64,000 bases of DNA, from contig CM060853.1 in assembly GCA_030737835.1 (NCBI GenBank), positions 1,368,941 to 1,432,940 on the forward strand, given 5' to 3'. The translations under genes were made by a program, and so were the position numbers. Each line of letters opens with the position of its first letter. Positions within the stretch are counted from its first letter, which is position 1. The stretch is from Acorus gramineus (lineage: Eukaryota; Streptophyta; Magnoliopsida; Acorales; Acoraceae). The notes under the pieces are model-generated. The model was not told where the DNA came from and ran no database searches. It was given only the letters and a program-made list of their open reading frames with translations. This document shows positions 10,846 to 21,441 of this stretch, piece after piece.

Positions 10846-12136
10846 TTATTTAAGTCTAATTATTACTTTTGCAAGCTCAAAATGCGAGAAGAATAATATA
10901 TAAGTGATGCTTTGTTGCACTTCATCATTTCTTTTTGATATTATAGCTTTGAGTTATGTTTGTTCTTGGTGTAAATTTTATTAATATAATTATTACAAGA
11001 TGATTTTCTAAATAATCATATATAATTAGTTCAGTTGTGAAATGAAGCTGATGAGAGCATGTATTTATCTTTTACACTCTTCTAGTTAATCAATGAAAAA
11101 TGATAATTTATTGGATCATGTTTAAATAAAATGATTTTATTTTTTTTTGTGATAAAGCTTCATTTTAAAACATCACCTAGGACCCACCCAACAACTATTA
11201 TAACTGCTTTGACTAGAACTGTAATAAGATTTCGATGTGTCCTAAAGTGCACAATAACTTCGAATAGAAGATTTACCCTAAAAAAGAAAAAACACCCTTC
11301 GAATATAATAAATGAGCAAATATCGCTTAATGATAGCGTTTTCATTACGCGTCTCGAAGCCTCTAAGTGTACTATTTCCGGTTCCATTATTCATCTTCCA
11401 ACAGAAAGAACAATCAACAAAGGTTTTTAATCTTTTCCTCTAAAGCAAAGAACAAAAAAATTACCTGTGAATACGGATTCATTGGGAAAGAGATCCATAT
11501 CGAATGGCAATAGAGAGAATCCATATTGACGATGGATAAGTCATATTTTTAATATCTTTTTGTTAACAAGAATAAATATAAAGCACTAATACATGCAGTC
11601 TAGTTTGCATCCCTATACACGATAATAGCATACTATATATTGCGGTATTAAAGTATATAAGGTTTATCATAGTGTATGACGTAAAAATTTTATTAATTTT
11701 TTTACATGAAAAATACATTAACGTATCTCAATATATACTTTATTTCATATAATAATATGTATTTTAACAGGAGTATGATTTTTATTTTATTAAAAATTGT
11801 TATGGACAGTAATTGGGACTGTACAATGGATTGGACATACCATTTTCCATAAATTTATCCAGTCAAGGTGCTCTGTCACCTGAGGTGGTTTTATTTATTA
11901 TTTATTTTTTTTTTTGTTTTTTTTTTCTCCTGGGGTCGGTTAATACACTCATCGTGATATCGAGCCCATTTCATGTTTTTATTCCTTTTTTTTTTTTGGT
12001 TTGCTGTTTAGCTGCAACTTGTTGAGTAGTCACTTATTTTTTCGCTCTCCAATCTCCTCTGAGTTCAGACTTTTGCAACTTTTTCTTCCTGATAGTTATA
12101 AATGTTTACCTTTTTAAAAAAAAATAAAAATAAAGA
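10846..12136. other. AT-rich non-coding stretch
   Basis: No gene is supported. Open frames at 11131-11430 and 11813-12025 are low-complexity and show no recognisable motif. Several poly-T and poly-A runs occur (11140-11150, 11900-11930, 11980-12000). 11541-11570 resembles 25409-25438, the bases just left of the repeat at 25441. Confidence 0.5.
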
Positions 12137-12345
12137 ATAAATATATTTCGCCTATCCATACAGTAATTATTCATGATCCATGAAATTTTCAGCTGAATAG
12201 GTTTTTTTAAAAGTGATCTGATGAGTTATTCTTACAAATTCTGATAAACAAAACAAGAATAACTAGATAGTTGTTTTTATATTCTCTTTTTTGGCCCTTG
12301 GTACAAATAGCTATGGGCCTTGTAGTAGAATAAAAATGAGTAATT
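12137..12345 (+). repeat. Dispersed repeat R1, copy 1
   Basis: About 200 bp match in the same orientation to 25441-25632, sharing TATTCATGATCCATGAA, TCAGCTGAATA, GATAAACAAA and TAGTTGTTTTTATATYCTCT. Moderately diverged and non-coding. Probably an old transposable element piece of unknown class. Confidence 0.75.
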
Positions 12346-12404
12346 CATTTTAGAATGCAAGATATCACAATAGAGGCGGGAGTGAGGGTTTGTATTCCGT
12401 ATTT

Positions 12405-12600
12405 CCGTTGAAAACAGGAATCAAAGTTTTTATCCAATCACGTTTGTCCACGTGGGTTATTTAACGGAGACGGAAAGAGTCAACAAATGTCATTAACGAG
12501 GCTCTACAAACATTGCACTAAAATTGCTTCGAAGTCATATAATAAAAAAAATTACAAATCAATCTCTTAAATTATATCAGACGAAACTTGTGCGGCCCCA
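12405..12600 (+). repeat. Dispersed repeat R2, copy 1
   Basis: Matches the reverse complement of 19126-19338. Shared blocks include TTTTTATCCAATCACGTTT, CCACGTGGGTTATTTAAC, TTGCACTAAAATTGC and ACTTGTGCGGCCC. The two copies form an inverted pair about 6.5 kb apart. Non-coding. Confidence 0.8.
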
Positions 12601-13468
12601 CTTCACTTGAAAATCACAAATTCCGTACAAAAAAAATCCACAGAGATCACGTCAAAAAAAAAAAAAAAAAGTAAACCTTGCATTATAAAACTCATCTAAT
12701 AAAATAATTGCACCTTGATCCTTTCAATTAAATTACTCTACAGCCCTAATATCAAATAATAGAAGGGTAAAAGGTGGGTTTTACAGTAATCATGTGTTCC
12801 TAATATTCAATTTGGAGAACAACTCTACACTTCACTTCTCAGCTTAATGCATGCTCCATTTTCTTCGTCTATTCCACTACAAATTTTTAATGATGTAAAC
12901 CAATTTAATAAGGTAATTTTTTTTTAACTACATCATTTATATATATTGTTTAATAAATTATCATTTGAATTAATTTAATTTCAATATCAAATTATTTTCT
13001 TTTGTGATTGAAAAACAATTCAAAAGGTTTTCCTAATACACATTTATCATTTATCATTTTAGATTGAAAAACAATTCAAATCACATCCTACTACACATAT
13101 CCAAGTATTTGATGTAAATAGTTCCCAGGAAAACCATCAAAGTAGTGACAGGAGACATACAGACAGATTTGAAGTCAATGAGGAGCACTAACCGAACTAC
13201 TTGACTCGAGTATACCCCTTAGTTTCATTTAAATAAACAACCAGCCAAATAAAAGAAGAAGCAAGGAGAAAAAGATCTTTTATTTTTTAAAGTTATTTTC
13301 TTGGACTTATTTATAAGACATTTTTCTATTACCCACAATATCAAATTTGTTTTGCTGACAATACATGTAAATGAATAATGCAATTTAACTTTTTATTGTC
13401 ATCTCATCTGTTTGTTATGAAATGACTGACTTGAATGTCTATTCTTAAATAAAATGAAAATGTTATAC
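12601..13468. other. AT-rich non-coding stretch
   Basis: No coding or structural signal beyond a poly-A run at 12653-12670 and a short imperfect duplication of GATTGAAAAACAATTCAAA at 13006-13024 and 13061-13079. Confidence 0.5.
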
Positions 13469-13866
13469 TATAACGCCCCAGGCTTACACAGCAAAAAATT
13501 GTTCGCTTTGCTCCTAAATAGGCTCACGGCTTTAAAACGCGTCTTGGTGTGTAAGCCTGGAGTGTTACAATTGGTATCAGAACCTGTCCATTACGAGATG
13601 GTGGCCCCACATGCATGAGGACTTGTGGCCTATTAGGGGGGGGGGTGGGGTTGTGACGCCTGGCCCAGGCCCAACGGTCCCAAGAGGCCTATGGATTGGG
13701 TGAGGATATTTAGTCCCACATCACCTAATGGAAGGAGATAGTTTGTGCTTATATTTTAGCACAACTCTTACACACCAAGACGCGTTTTAAGGCCGTGAGC
13801 TCATTTAGGGGCAAAGTGGACAATTTCTTGCTGTGTAAGCCGGGGCGTTACAATTGGTATTAGAGC
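13469..13866 (+). mobile_element. TRIM-like miniature LTR element, rearranged
   Basis: A 202 bp LTR (13651-13852, TGTGACGCC...CGTTACA) is followed by a tRNA-Met type primer site (ATTGGTATTAGAGC, 13853-13866). It is preceded by a polypurine tract (about 13632-13650) and a short internal region (13570-13650) that starts with another primer site, ATTGGTATCAGAACC. Left of this, 13469-13569 is a hybrid: an inverted LTR piece (TAACGCCCCAGGC...TGTGTAAG) joined at GTGTAAG to a direct LTR end (GTTACA). The internal region is only about 81 bp and cannot code. Confidence 0.75.
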
Positions 13867-15179
13867 GTAGGTTGAACTCTCGGACTGTAGGTTATGGGTA
13901 TATTAGTTGGCCTTTGAGGTTTAGAGTTTGAGCTCAATTAACCTAAGGAGTTTTGGTTTAGGTACCCTACAAAAAAAAAATGTTTTGGTTATCTTATTTC
14001 GCTTAGAACTTTTATTTCAAGTACCTTTAGCTTAATTGGCCTATGAAGTTCATTGTTTGAGTTGATCAACCTAAGGAGATTAAGTTTTGCTATCCTATAT
14101 AAAAATTATTTGGGCCATTTGGTTACCCTATATTTTTATTATGGAGCCTAGGATATCTTTTATGTCTAGTTATCCTATGAGATCTTAATACGGCCTATAG
14201 GAGAATTTCCTTTGAAGCCTCGGATAGGCTTAGAGTGTATTAGGATGCATTGCATATGGGGTTTGCATTCTAACGGTTGTTTGTTTTGTCATACCAAAAA
14301 CTTTGGTAGAGCAAGCGTACACTGGGAGCACACCAAAGTGGTTATCATTGTTTTCAGAGTGTTCAATGTGGCTAGGCATTTGCGACCTTCAAGAATGTTT
14401 GCATGTTTCTAATTGCAATGTGAAATGCACATTTAAAATTTGTGATTGTGCGAGGCGGTAAATTAATTTTATTTCTTCGTGTCAGAAATGTCATTAGGGT
14501 TGTTGTTGTCATAATTGCCCCTTTTGCATTGTACAAGTTGGACCATTTATGGTATGGGACATAAATGGACCTAACTTGTACAATTTGGATGAAAATTGTT
14601 ATCTTGAATTGTTTTTCTTGTCATTGTTTTTATGGTATAAGTTAGACTACTTGTGAAATGAGACATAGATAGGCTTGAATTATATAAATTATTCTGTACA
14701 ATTATGTGTATTGGCGCTCTTGTTTGTACTATATAAGTTAAAACACCTATAGTGTGGGGCGTAGGTGGGCTTAACCTATATAGTAATTGTTGTGATTTGT
14801 GAATGTTTGTGTGATATATGTTAATCCACTTGTGGTTTGGGTTACTATGTATCAGAGTGGCGCAGCGAAAGCATTGTGGACCGAGCTTAAATGATTGTTT
14901 TGTTGTTATGTCATTGCATGATTGTTTGCTTGATATGAGTTGAAGCTTCAATGCAGAGCATTGGTAGTTTGACTTATATATTAGTTGTTTGTTTGTGGTG
15001 TGTAAGTTGGCTACTTATACCGTTGTTTGTTGTGCTTGGGTGGTGTGAGTCAGATGCATGAGCCGATTCATACTATCGTTGTTGAATGATTGTTTTGTTG
15101 GCATTGGATATCATATGTTTTTTTTATTTTGTGTTTACCCTCGAATTTTGAGGAAAAATTCCTTTAAGGGGGGGAAGTA
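13867..15179 (+). mobile_element. Non-coding retroelement interior with diverged repeats
   Basis: Lies between a primer site (13853) and a polypurine tract (TTTAAGGGGGGGAAG, about 15164-15178) that precedes an LTR. No gag or pol motif in any frame. At about 14531, 14636, 14731, 14815 and 15000 a degenerate unit recurs (TAYAAGTTRGACYACTT..., then GGGAC/GGGCATAGATRGGCTT), spaced roughly 85-105 bp. It may be the remnant of a large non-autonomous element. Confidence 0.5.
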
Positions 15180-15416
15180 TGTAACGGCTATGGTTTTCCT
15201 AGTCGTTTTTTTATTTTTGTGCATTGGGTCAAATTTCCATAGAGTTTTGGAGGACTTATATATCTCCATTTTCAAAAGTTAAGGCATGGTTGGAATCTTT
15301 GTTTTTTTGGCTTTCCAACACTTTTTACGGATCATAAATCGGATAAGTATCGATCAAGTTATAGCCGTTTTTATGTCTTGTGCGCAACTGGCTTGGGAAA
15401 ATAAAAACTGTCCAGA

Positions 15417-15472
15417 GGTGGCTACTTGAAAGTAGCCGTCTCTCCTCTGACGGCTCATTTTAAGTAGCTGTC
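15417..15472. repeat. 32 bp-period palindrome array, 2 units
   Basis: Units 15417-15440 and 15449-15472. Each is 8 bp arm, 8 nt loop, 8 bp arm; the linker is 8 nt. Left arms GGTGGCTA and GACGGCTC; right arms TAGCCGTC and TAGCTGTC; loops CTTGAAAG and ATTTTAAG. Confidence 0.9.
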
Positions 15473-16670
15473 GGAAACCTGTGTGCAGAAGTGCAGAAAT
15501 TAAGGGGTTTGATAGAACTGTCGAATATGTTTGATTATTTTCTTGGGGGGGCAAGTCATGCACGTGTTTTCCCCTATAAATACCCAACTTTGGATGCCCT
15601 AGGACCTAATTTGAAAACCTAAATCGAGTCCTCTCTCTCTCTTGTTTTATCAAACCCTAAAAGAGGTCATTTGGGTGATTTTTGAAAGAAAATCCTTTGA
15701 GGATTAAGGTGGGTCCCTCTACTTTGTTTTTTTTATGATAATTAATATTTTTAATTGTTGTTAATCTCCAATGATGGGTTCATCCCGAGGTGATTCGGAT
15801 TCACATGGTTTTATGGGTTTTCCTTCTTTTTAATTTCAAGGTTTCTATGTGATATTGATTTATTTTGGATCTTGATGTTATGTTAATCCATTGATGACGT
15901 TTTTAAGATATTTTTACAAGATTACACACTGTTTTGGAATATTTATACATAGATCGTGGTTAGGGTTATTATTTTTAAGATAGAAAGCATGTTTAGGGTT
16001 TCTAATGCCTTGTTTTGGGTACCACCTTGCATGAACCCAAATCTCATGTGTTTTCATCACTGTTTTGATGAGTTTTATCATAGATCCATGTTATTTATTT
16101 GTATACATATTAGATCGGTGGTTTTCAAGATTTTTCGGATGGATTATGTAAGCTTTTGATGCACAATTCATGGCTTTGCATGGATCTAGGGTTAGGAAGA
16201 CATGATCTTTATATTGGATTTATTTATATCATAGATCCTGCTATCGTTATGATGTTTTCTGGTTTACATATTCAGACTTCATGATTTATGATTCGAGTTT
16301 TGTTGATTAAATCGATATTTGAATAGAAATCATGTCTGGCTCTACACAAACTCCACATGCATGATAGAAACATGTCTTAGGACACTTTATCATCATTTAA
16401 TCTACTATTATATAATATGGTAATACTACTTTGAGGTATGAAAGTATATGGTGTTAATATCACCATTTTTCAAATTGTTCTATAGAGATTTCATCATTTT
16501 TTGATATTTTGATTTGTCATAGAATCGATCATTTAGGGGATCAAACCTAAATGTTTTCAACGTGTTTTTATTTGTATTTCTTTATGAGAGAGAGTAGGTA
16601 CGGGTTTTTGGATGTTTGGGTGGGAAGTCGGGGTCATTAAGGGCATATTTGCTATTTTGGGTCTGTCGGG

Positions 16671-16758
16671 GGTGGCTACTTGAAAGTAGCAGTCAGAGAC
16701 CAGGCGGCTAGGTTTGAGTAGCCGTCGGAAGCCTGGTGGCTAAATTTGAGTAGCCGAC
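16671..16758. repeat. 32 bp-period palindrome array, 3 units
   Basis: Units start at 16671, 16703 and 16735, exactly 32 bp apart. Left arms GGTGGCTA, GGCGGCTA, GGTGGCTA; right arms TAGCAGTC, TAGCCGTC, TAGCCGAC; loops CTTGAAAG, GGTTTGAG, AATTTGAG. Confidence 0.92.
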
Positions 16759-17871
16759 TGAGTCTAGTCTTTTCGGTGATGTCTGATTTTATTTAATCAT
16801 TATGTTTCGTTTCTGATCTGGTTCATTGGTATGAATACCCTCTGGAGCAGTAAACTCTTGTTAGCTTTCTTGTTAGTCCGGTAGTCTTGCGTAGGACCGG
16901 AGGTGAGTGGATGTCTCTATCTATTTTGAAACCATAATATATGTGTACTTGTTGGCATCGTGAGTATTTCTTAAATTGAAATCTTTTTGGTATGAGGCAT
17001 ATGAGCATGTTATTACCATATAAGCTGATATATTATTAAGTATCATACACATTGAAATTATTAGATTTGAAACCGTTGCATGCTCATTAACTTGAAGATA
17101 AAGATAAGTGGTTTGATCATATGCATCATATCGCCTAGGTGGCTCAGTCTAGGTGACTGCGGTTCAAAATTGACCCAAGTCTAGGTGACTACGTCTAGGT
17201 GACAAGATTCCCAAAGCGAAATCCTTGCGGCTAGGTGCCGTGGGTGACGGGCATGCGTGTCCGTTGCATTCATATACATCATATGGTTTGAGAAGAGTTT
17301 CTTTGAAATTGTGCATCTTTCAAAAGAGATTTATATTAAGCTATTGTATCTTTGGGATAGCGTTTTAAGACTTATTATTTATGCAATTGTTTCCATTACA
17401 TCTTTATTAAACTCTTTATTTTGAAGCATATTATATTATTTGGACACCAATGTCCATTCACTGAGCGTGTGGTAGCTCACCCCTCTTTTCCCAACCTTTC
17501 AGGTTTAAAGACTTAGATTGGTGGATCTCGTGTAGCTGCGAACGAGATCGTGAGTGCGAGAACGTTAGACTTGCTTGGTCAAAGGACTTAATCAATTTTG
17601 TTGGCATGTAGTCAGCCCATCTCCCTAGTAACTATGATTATGGCAAGTTGTATATCTTTATGTATAAGTTATATCCAGTCACATTGGGAGTATTGTTGAA
17701 ATCTTAGATGTTTTGGTATCTTTGAAGAATGAAATTTATTTTAGTATTATTTATTATATCTCTGGATAAAAGAAAAAAATATAGAACTATGAGATTTGAG
17801 GAAATTAGTTAACGCAACCGGATCTCACGCTTCAAAAGGGAGTCGTGGATTTGGGGGCGTCATAGAGTGGT

Positions 17872-18647
17872 TGTAACACCCCAGGCTTACACAGCAAGAA
17901 ATTGACCACTTTGCCCCTAAATGAGCTCACGGCTTTAAAACGTGTCTTGGTGTGTAAGAGTTGTGCTCACATATAAGCATAGACTATCTCATCCCATTAG
18001 GTGATGTGGGACTAAACACCCTCACCCTCACTCAATCCATAGGCCTCTTGGGACTATTGGGCCTGAGCCATGCGCCACAATCATCCCCCCTAATAGGCCA
18101 CACGTCCTCGTGTGGGACCACCGACATACACCATCGCGTAATGGACAGACTCTAATACCAATTATAACGCCCCAGGCTTACACAGTAAGAAATTGTCTGT
18201 TTTGTCTCTAAATAGGCTCACGGGTTTAAAACGCGTCTTGGTGTATAAGAGCTGTGCTCACACATAAGCACATATTATCTCCTCCCATTAGGCCATGTGG
18301 GACTAAACACCCTCACCCAATCCATGGGCCTCTTGGGACTCTTGGGCTTGGGCTAGGCGTCACAATCACCCCCCTAATAGGCCACATGTCCTCGTATAGG
18401 GTTAGCCACACCCACAATCACGTAGTAGACAGGCTCTGATACCAATTGTAACGCCTCAGGCTTACACAGCAAGAAATTATCCACTTTGCTCCTAAATGAG
18501 CTCACGGTTTTAAAACGCATCTTGGTGTGTAAGAGTTGTGCTCACATATAAGCACAGACTATCTCCTCCTATTAGACAATGTGAGCTAAACACTCTCACC
18601 TAATCCATAGGCCTCTTAGGACTGTTGGGCCTGGGCCAGGTGTCACA
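17872..18647 (-). mobile_element. Tandem TRIM-like array: LTR-int-LTR-int-LTR
   Basis: Three LTR copies on the minus strand (17872-18079, 18163-18364, 18447-18647; 201-208 bp) are separated by two internal regions of 82-83 bp. Read on the minus strand, each internal region begins with a primer site (ATTGGTATYAGAG) and ends with a polypurine tract (the plus strand shows CCCCCCTAATAGG) before the next LTR TGTGRC. It is the same family as 13469-13866 but in opposite orientation. The tandem form is typical of unequal recombination between LTRs. Confidence 0.8.
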
Positions 18648-18853
18648 TATACCCAGTTTTTTATAGCCTCCAAAGTAGTCCGCTCATTTTTTAAAACAAT
18701 TATATACTTTATCTATTGAAAAATGAACTTTTATCTAAAGTTGAAGTATATAGTCTAATAAATTGAATGATATCGTTTATTTTATAATATTATATCATAT
18801 ATATATATAATATTATATTATACATATATTTTTATTTTATAATATTATATATA

Positions 18854-18906
<53 letters not shown>

Positions 18907-19045
18907 GGTTAGTAAAAAAATGAGCATAACTGCATTAATAATGATTTTTTTTTTGCATGGTGAAAAATTATTTTTAATTTTTTTCACTTGCTGATTGAAT
19001 ATTTGTATTTGTTTGAAATGAATTTTAATAACATGCATGGACTTT
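18648..19045. other. AT-rich stretch with (TA)n microsatellite
   Basis: A long alternating TATA tract lies at about 18797-18903, the longest pure run being at 18862-18903. No gene. Confidence 0.8.
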
Positions 19046-19338
19046 AAAGTCTCGTTTGAATAAATTAAAAGGATTGGTTTGTGATTTTGTTATTGTATAT
19101 GACTTTAGTGTAAGTGTTATCTCAACTCTTGTGGGCCGCACAAGTCTCGTCTAATATAATTGAAGGGATTGATTTGTGATTTTGTTTATTATATAGGACT
19201 TTGATGCAATTTTAGTGCATCAATTGTTGAGTTTTGTTCATGCTCTATGTTGACATCATCCGGCTCTGTTAAATAACCCACGTGGATAAACGTGATTGGA
19301 TAAAAACCATGTTTCCTGTTTCCAACGAAAACAGGGAA
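19046..19338 (-). repeat. Dispersed repeat R2, copy 2, with internal duplication
   Basis: 19126-19338 is the inverted copy of 12405-12600. Within it the segment from about 19046 (AAGTCTCGTTTGAATAAATT) recurs in diverged form at about 19141 (AAGTCTCGTCTAATATAATT), giving a partial tandem duplication of about 65 bp. Non-coding. Confidence 0.7.
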
Positions 19339-20039
19339 TCTAAAACCTAGAACATGTGGGAGAGAGCAGAAGTGGGATCAACCGAAAGGTTGGAAAATTT
19401 CTTTTTCCCGTCGTCGCATTTTTAGACTACGTTATAAATATTAGTAAACATGTTTATCTAACAGGAAAGTCGCCTAATAGGATAAAAATGCCTACTACAC
19501 TATTAATCAAACGTCCGACGATTTGAATATATAATTATGGTTTGGTATGGTTTGGTATACGATTTGAATATATTAATCAAACCTACGACGATTTGAATAT
19601 ATTTCTTACTTACCAGAACAGTAAGAGATCCAAAAAGATATAGTTTGATATTGTTAATTATAACCAATACCATATATTATCCATCAAAACATAAATAAGA
19701 ACAGAGTCTTTGCATCAATACATGTTCAAACTACACCAATAGTTGGTGTGAAAATGCCACATTTGAATCGAATTGGTCTGTCAGTCATGATTCAACTAAA
19801 AACATGTTAGTTTATGATCATATTCTCTGTTGACATTTTGGTTTTCTTGGAATTAAAAGACAGACAAATGTAATAGCAGTCCCTAATGGGTATTTTCCAT
19901 CAACGACACGAACAACTATTTTTATTTTGTTTTTCGTCACTTTTCATGACAAGCATGAAACAACATATAAACTGGTCAAATGAAAAATGATTGATTTCTT
20001 TTTCATCAGTTTTCCTTCGTGTTTGTACACAAACACACC
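19339..20039. other. AT-rich non-coding stretch
   Basis: Nothing recognisable apart from a short local duplication of ACGATTTGAATATA near 19517, 19559 and 19589. Confidence 0.5.
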
Positions 20040-20661
20040 CTTAGAAAGATCTTTAGCTTCAGTGTTACTACTTTAGAGACTCCTTTGTTTAAGAGATGTC
20101 ACTCATAAATCTTGACAGTAAAGGTTGAGCTCATTGAGTTACAATACCTAATTTTAGGGTGACCTATGTGGCCCAAGTGGGAGATTGATAGAAATTTCTT
20201 TAAGGTGGGCCTACGTAGATCACAATATTAGACATTGTTGACTGCAATAAAGAATGAGTGGTGATTATACCTATTCAGTTGTGATTTAATTTGAATAAGC
20301 TAAGATTGAATAACACATCTCTCATGCACGTTCAATTATACGTGTAATAAGTAAGTACAAGTTCAGTTTTATGTGTAAAGACCTATTAAGAACCAATTTG
20401 TAATTCTAGCCATTATGATGGGCAAAAACAAAATTTTGGTTTGCTTATATAAACGGTTGAGGTCCCCACTCCAAATCTTAATTTTCTCTTTTTCATACAC
20501 ATCCCATCATTGTGTGAGAGAAGGCAAAACAGAGAGGGACTTGGAGGTAGAAGACCTACCATCATATCCTCAAAGCAATAGTGACATGTACACATGTTAT
20601 TCTCTTTTCTTCATCGATCTGCATGAGATCTAGGATTTGGGGTTTTATTGAAATCCCAACA
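20040..20661 (+). mobile_element. copia 3' end: polypurine tract and LTR (20186-20661)
   Basis: Upstream sequence has the usual copia tail (GGGTGACCTATGTGGCCC) and polypurine tract AAGTGGGAGAT. The LTR starts TGATAGAAATTTC at 20186 and ends ATCCCAACA at 20661 (476 bp). Upstream of about 20040 no pol coding is readable. The open frames inside the LTR are chance frames. Confidence 0.65.
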
Positions 20662-21385
20662 AGCAATGTACATGCCAATCCATGCGCACTTGTACTTCTT
20701 ACTCATGAACAACATGTATTCCAAGTCTTCCTTTATATACCACTTCACACAAAACCATATGTTAAAAGCTACCTTAATAAAAGGAGTTGCAACACAAAGA
20801 AAAAATAAAAACTATATGATAGTTTAAATATAGTAAATCACATTCAACGGAGACTGTCCCCATGGTTGTTGTGGAATTCTTTTTTTTAGGCTCTACACGT
20901 GTATCATCCTAATTTTGAAAACTATACCACATCTCCTTGTAAGCATTAAAGTAAATTTTTTATGTGATAGATTTTAAACTTTCATGATCTTCACAATCGT
21001 AAATAATATAAGAACATATCTGACTCTATTGATGATGCTTCTTTACTCTTGAGTTTTCAAATATGGAATAGGGTTTCTCTCTTTTGATCTTAGCACCTTT
21101 ATAAAATAGAGAGAAGACCCAATCCAATCCGTGAAATCATGAATAATATAAGAACATACCTGACTCTATTGATGATGCCTCTTCATCCAGAATTATAATC
21201 CCTATCAAAAAGTTTATTAGGATATAGAATTATCTCATCTTTGATCAAGTTTAGATGAGGATATTTATAAGTAATAAACTAAATATTTAAAATTTAAAAT
21301 ATTGCACGTGGGATCTTATCACGTGGGCCACTTTAAATTATATTATAACAATCCTCCCACGCAAAACATGCATCAGTATAAGCAC
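20662..21385. other. Upstream region of the BAHD gene
   Basis: Non-coding. A 45 bp segment (AATAATATAAGAACATAYCTGACTC...GATGATGC) is duplicated at about 21003-21049 and 21140-21180. No other retroelement signature is seen. Confidence 0.55.
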
Positions 21386-21441
21386 TATATATATATTTCA
21401 CCCATCTCTCTCTCAACACACATACACACACACACACAAAA
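21386..21441 (+). promoter_or_regulatory. TATA box and short CT/CA-rich leader of the BAHD gene
   Basis: A TATATATATAT run at 21386-21396 is followed by CACCCATCTCTCTCTC and a CACACA tract up to the ATG at 21442. The spacing fits a TATA box with a start about 30 bp downstream and a leader of roughly 20 nt. CT-rich leaders are common in plant genes. Inferred; no transcript evidence. Confidence 0.5.

Larger units (their letters stand above)
15180..17862 (+). repeat. 2.7 kb gypsy-type LTR
   Basis: Starts TGTAACGGCTATGG right after a polypurine tract and ends GGGGGCGTCA. It shares with the other long LTRs a GTGAGTGG donor (16903) and a CTGAGCGTGTGGTAGCTCACC block followed by a pyrimidine tract and AG (17502). 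It has two clusters of the 24 bp palindrome (15417-15472; 16671-16758). No second copy is in the window. A candidate first intron here (15709-16876) is weaker: donor GTGGGT, acceptor TTCTTGTTAG. Confidence 0.65.

Noticed and set aside
11131-11430. Open frame of 99 codons
   Set aside because: No motif, AT-rich low complexity, overlapping open frame on the other strand.
13570-13584. GGTATCAGA-type sites as tRNA genes
   Set aside because: Only 12-15 bases match the tRNA 3' end; they are primer binding sites next to LTR ends.
16671-16758. CRISPR-like array because of regular 32 bp spacing
   Set aside because: The unit is a palindrome with 8 nt loop and 8 nt linker, the setting is a plant retroelement, and there are no 25-40 bp unique spacers.
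20413-20808. Small open frames near 20.4-20.8 kb
   Set aside because: They fall inside a copia LTR (20186-20661) and have no protein signature.
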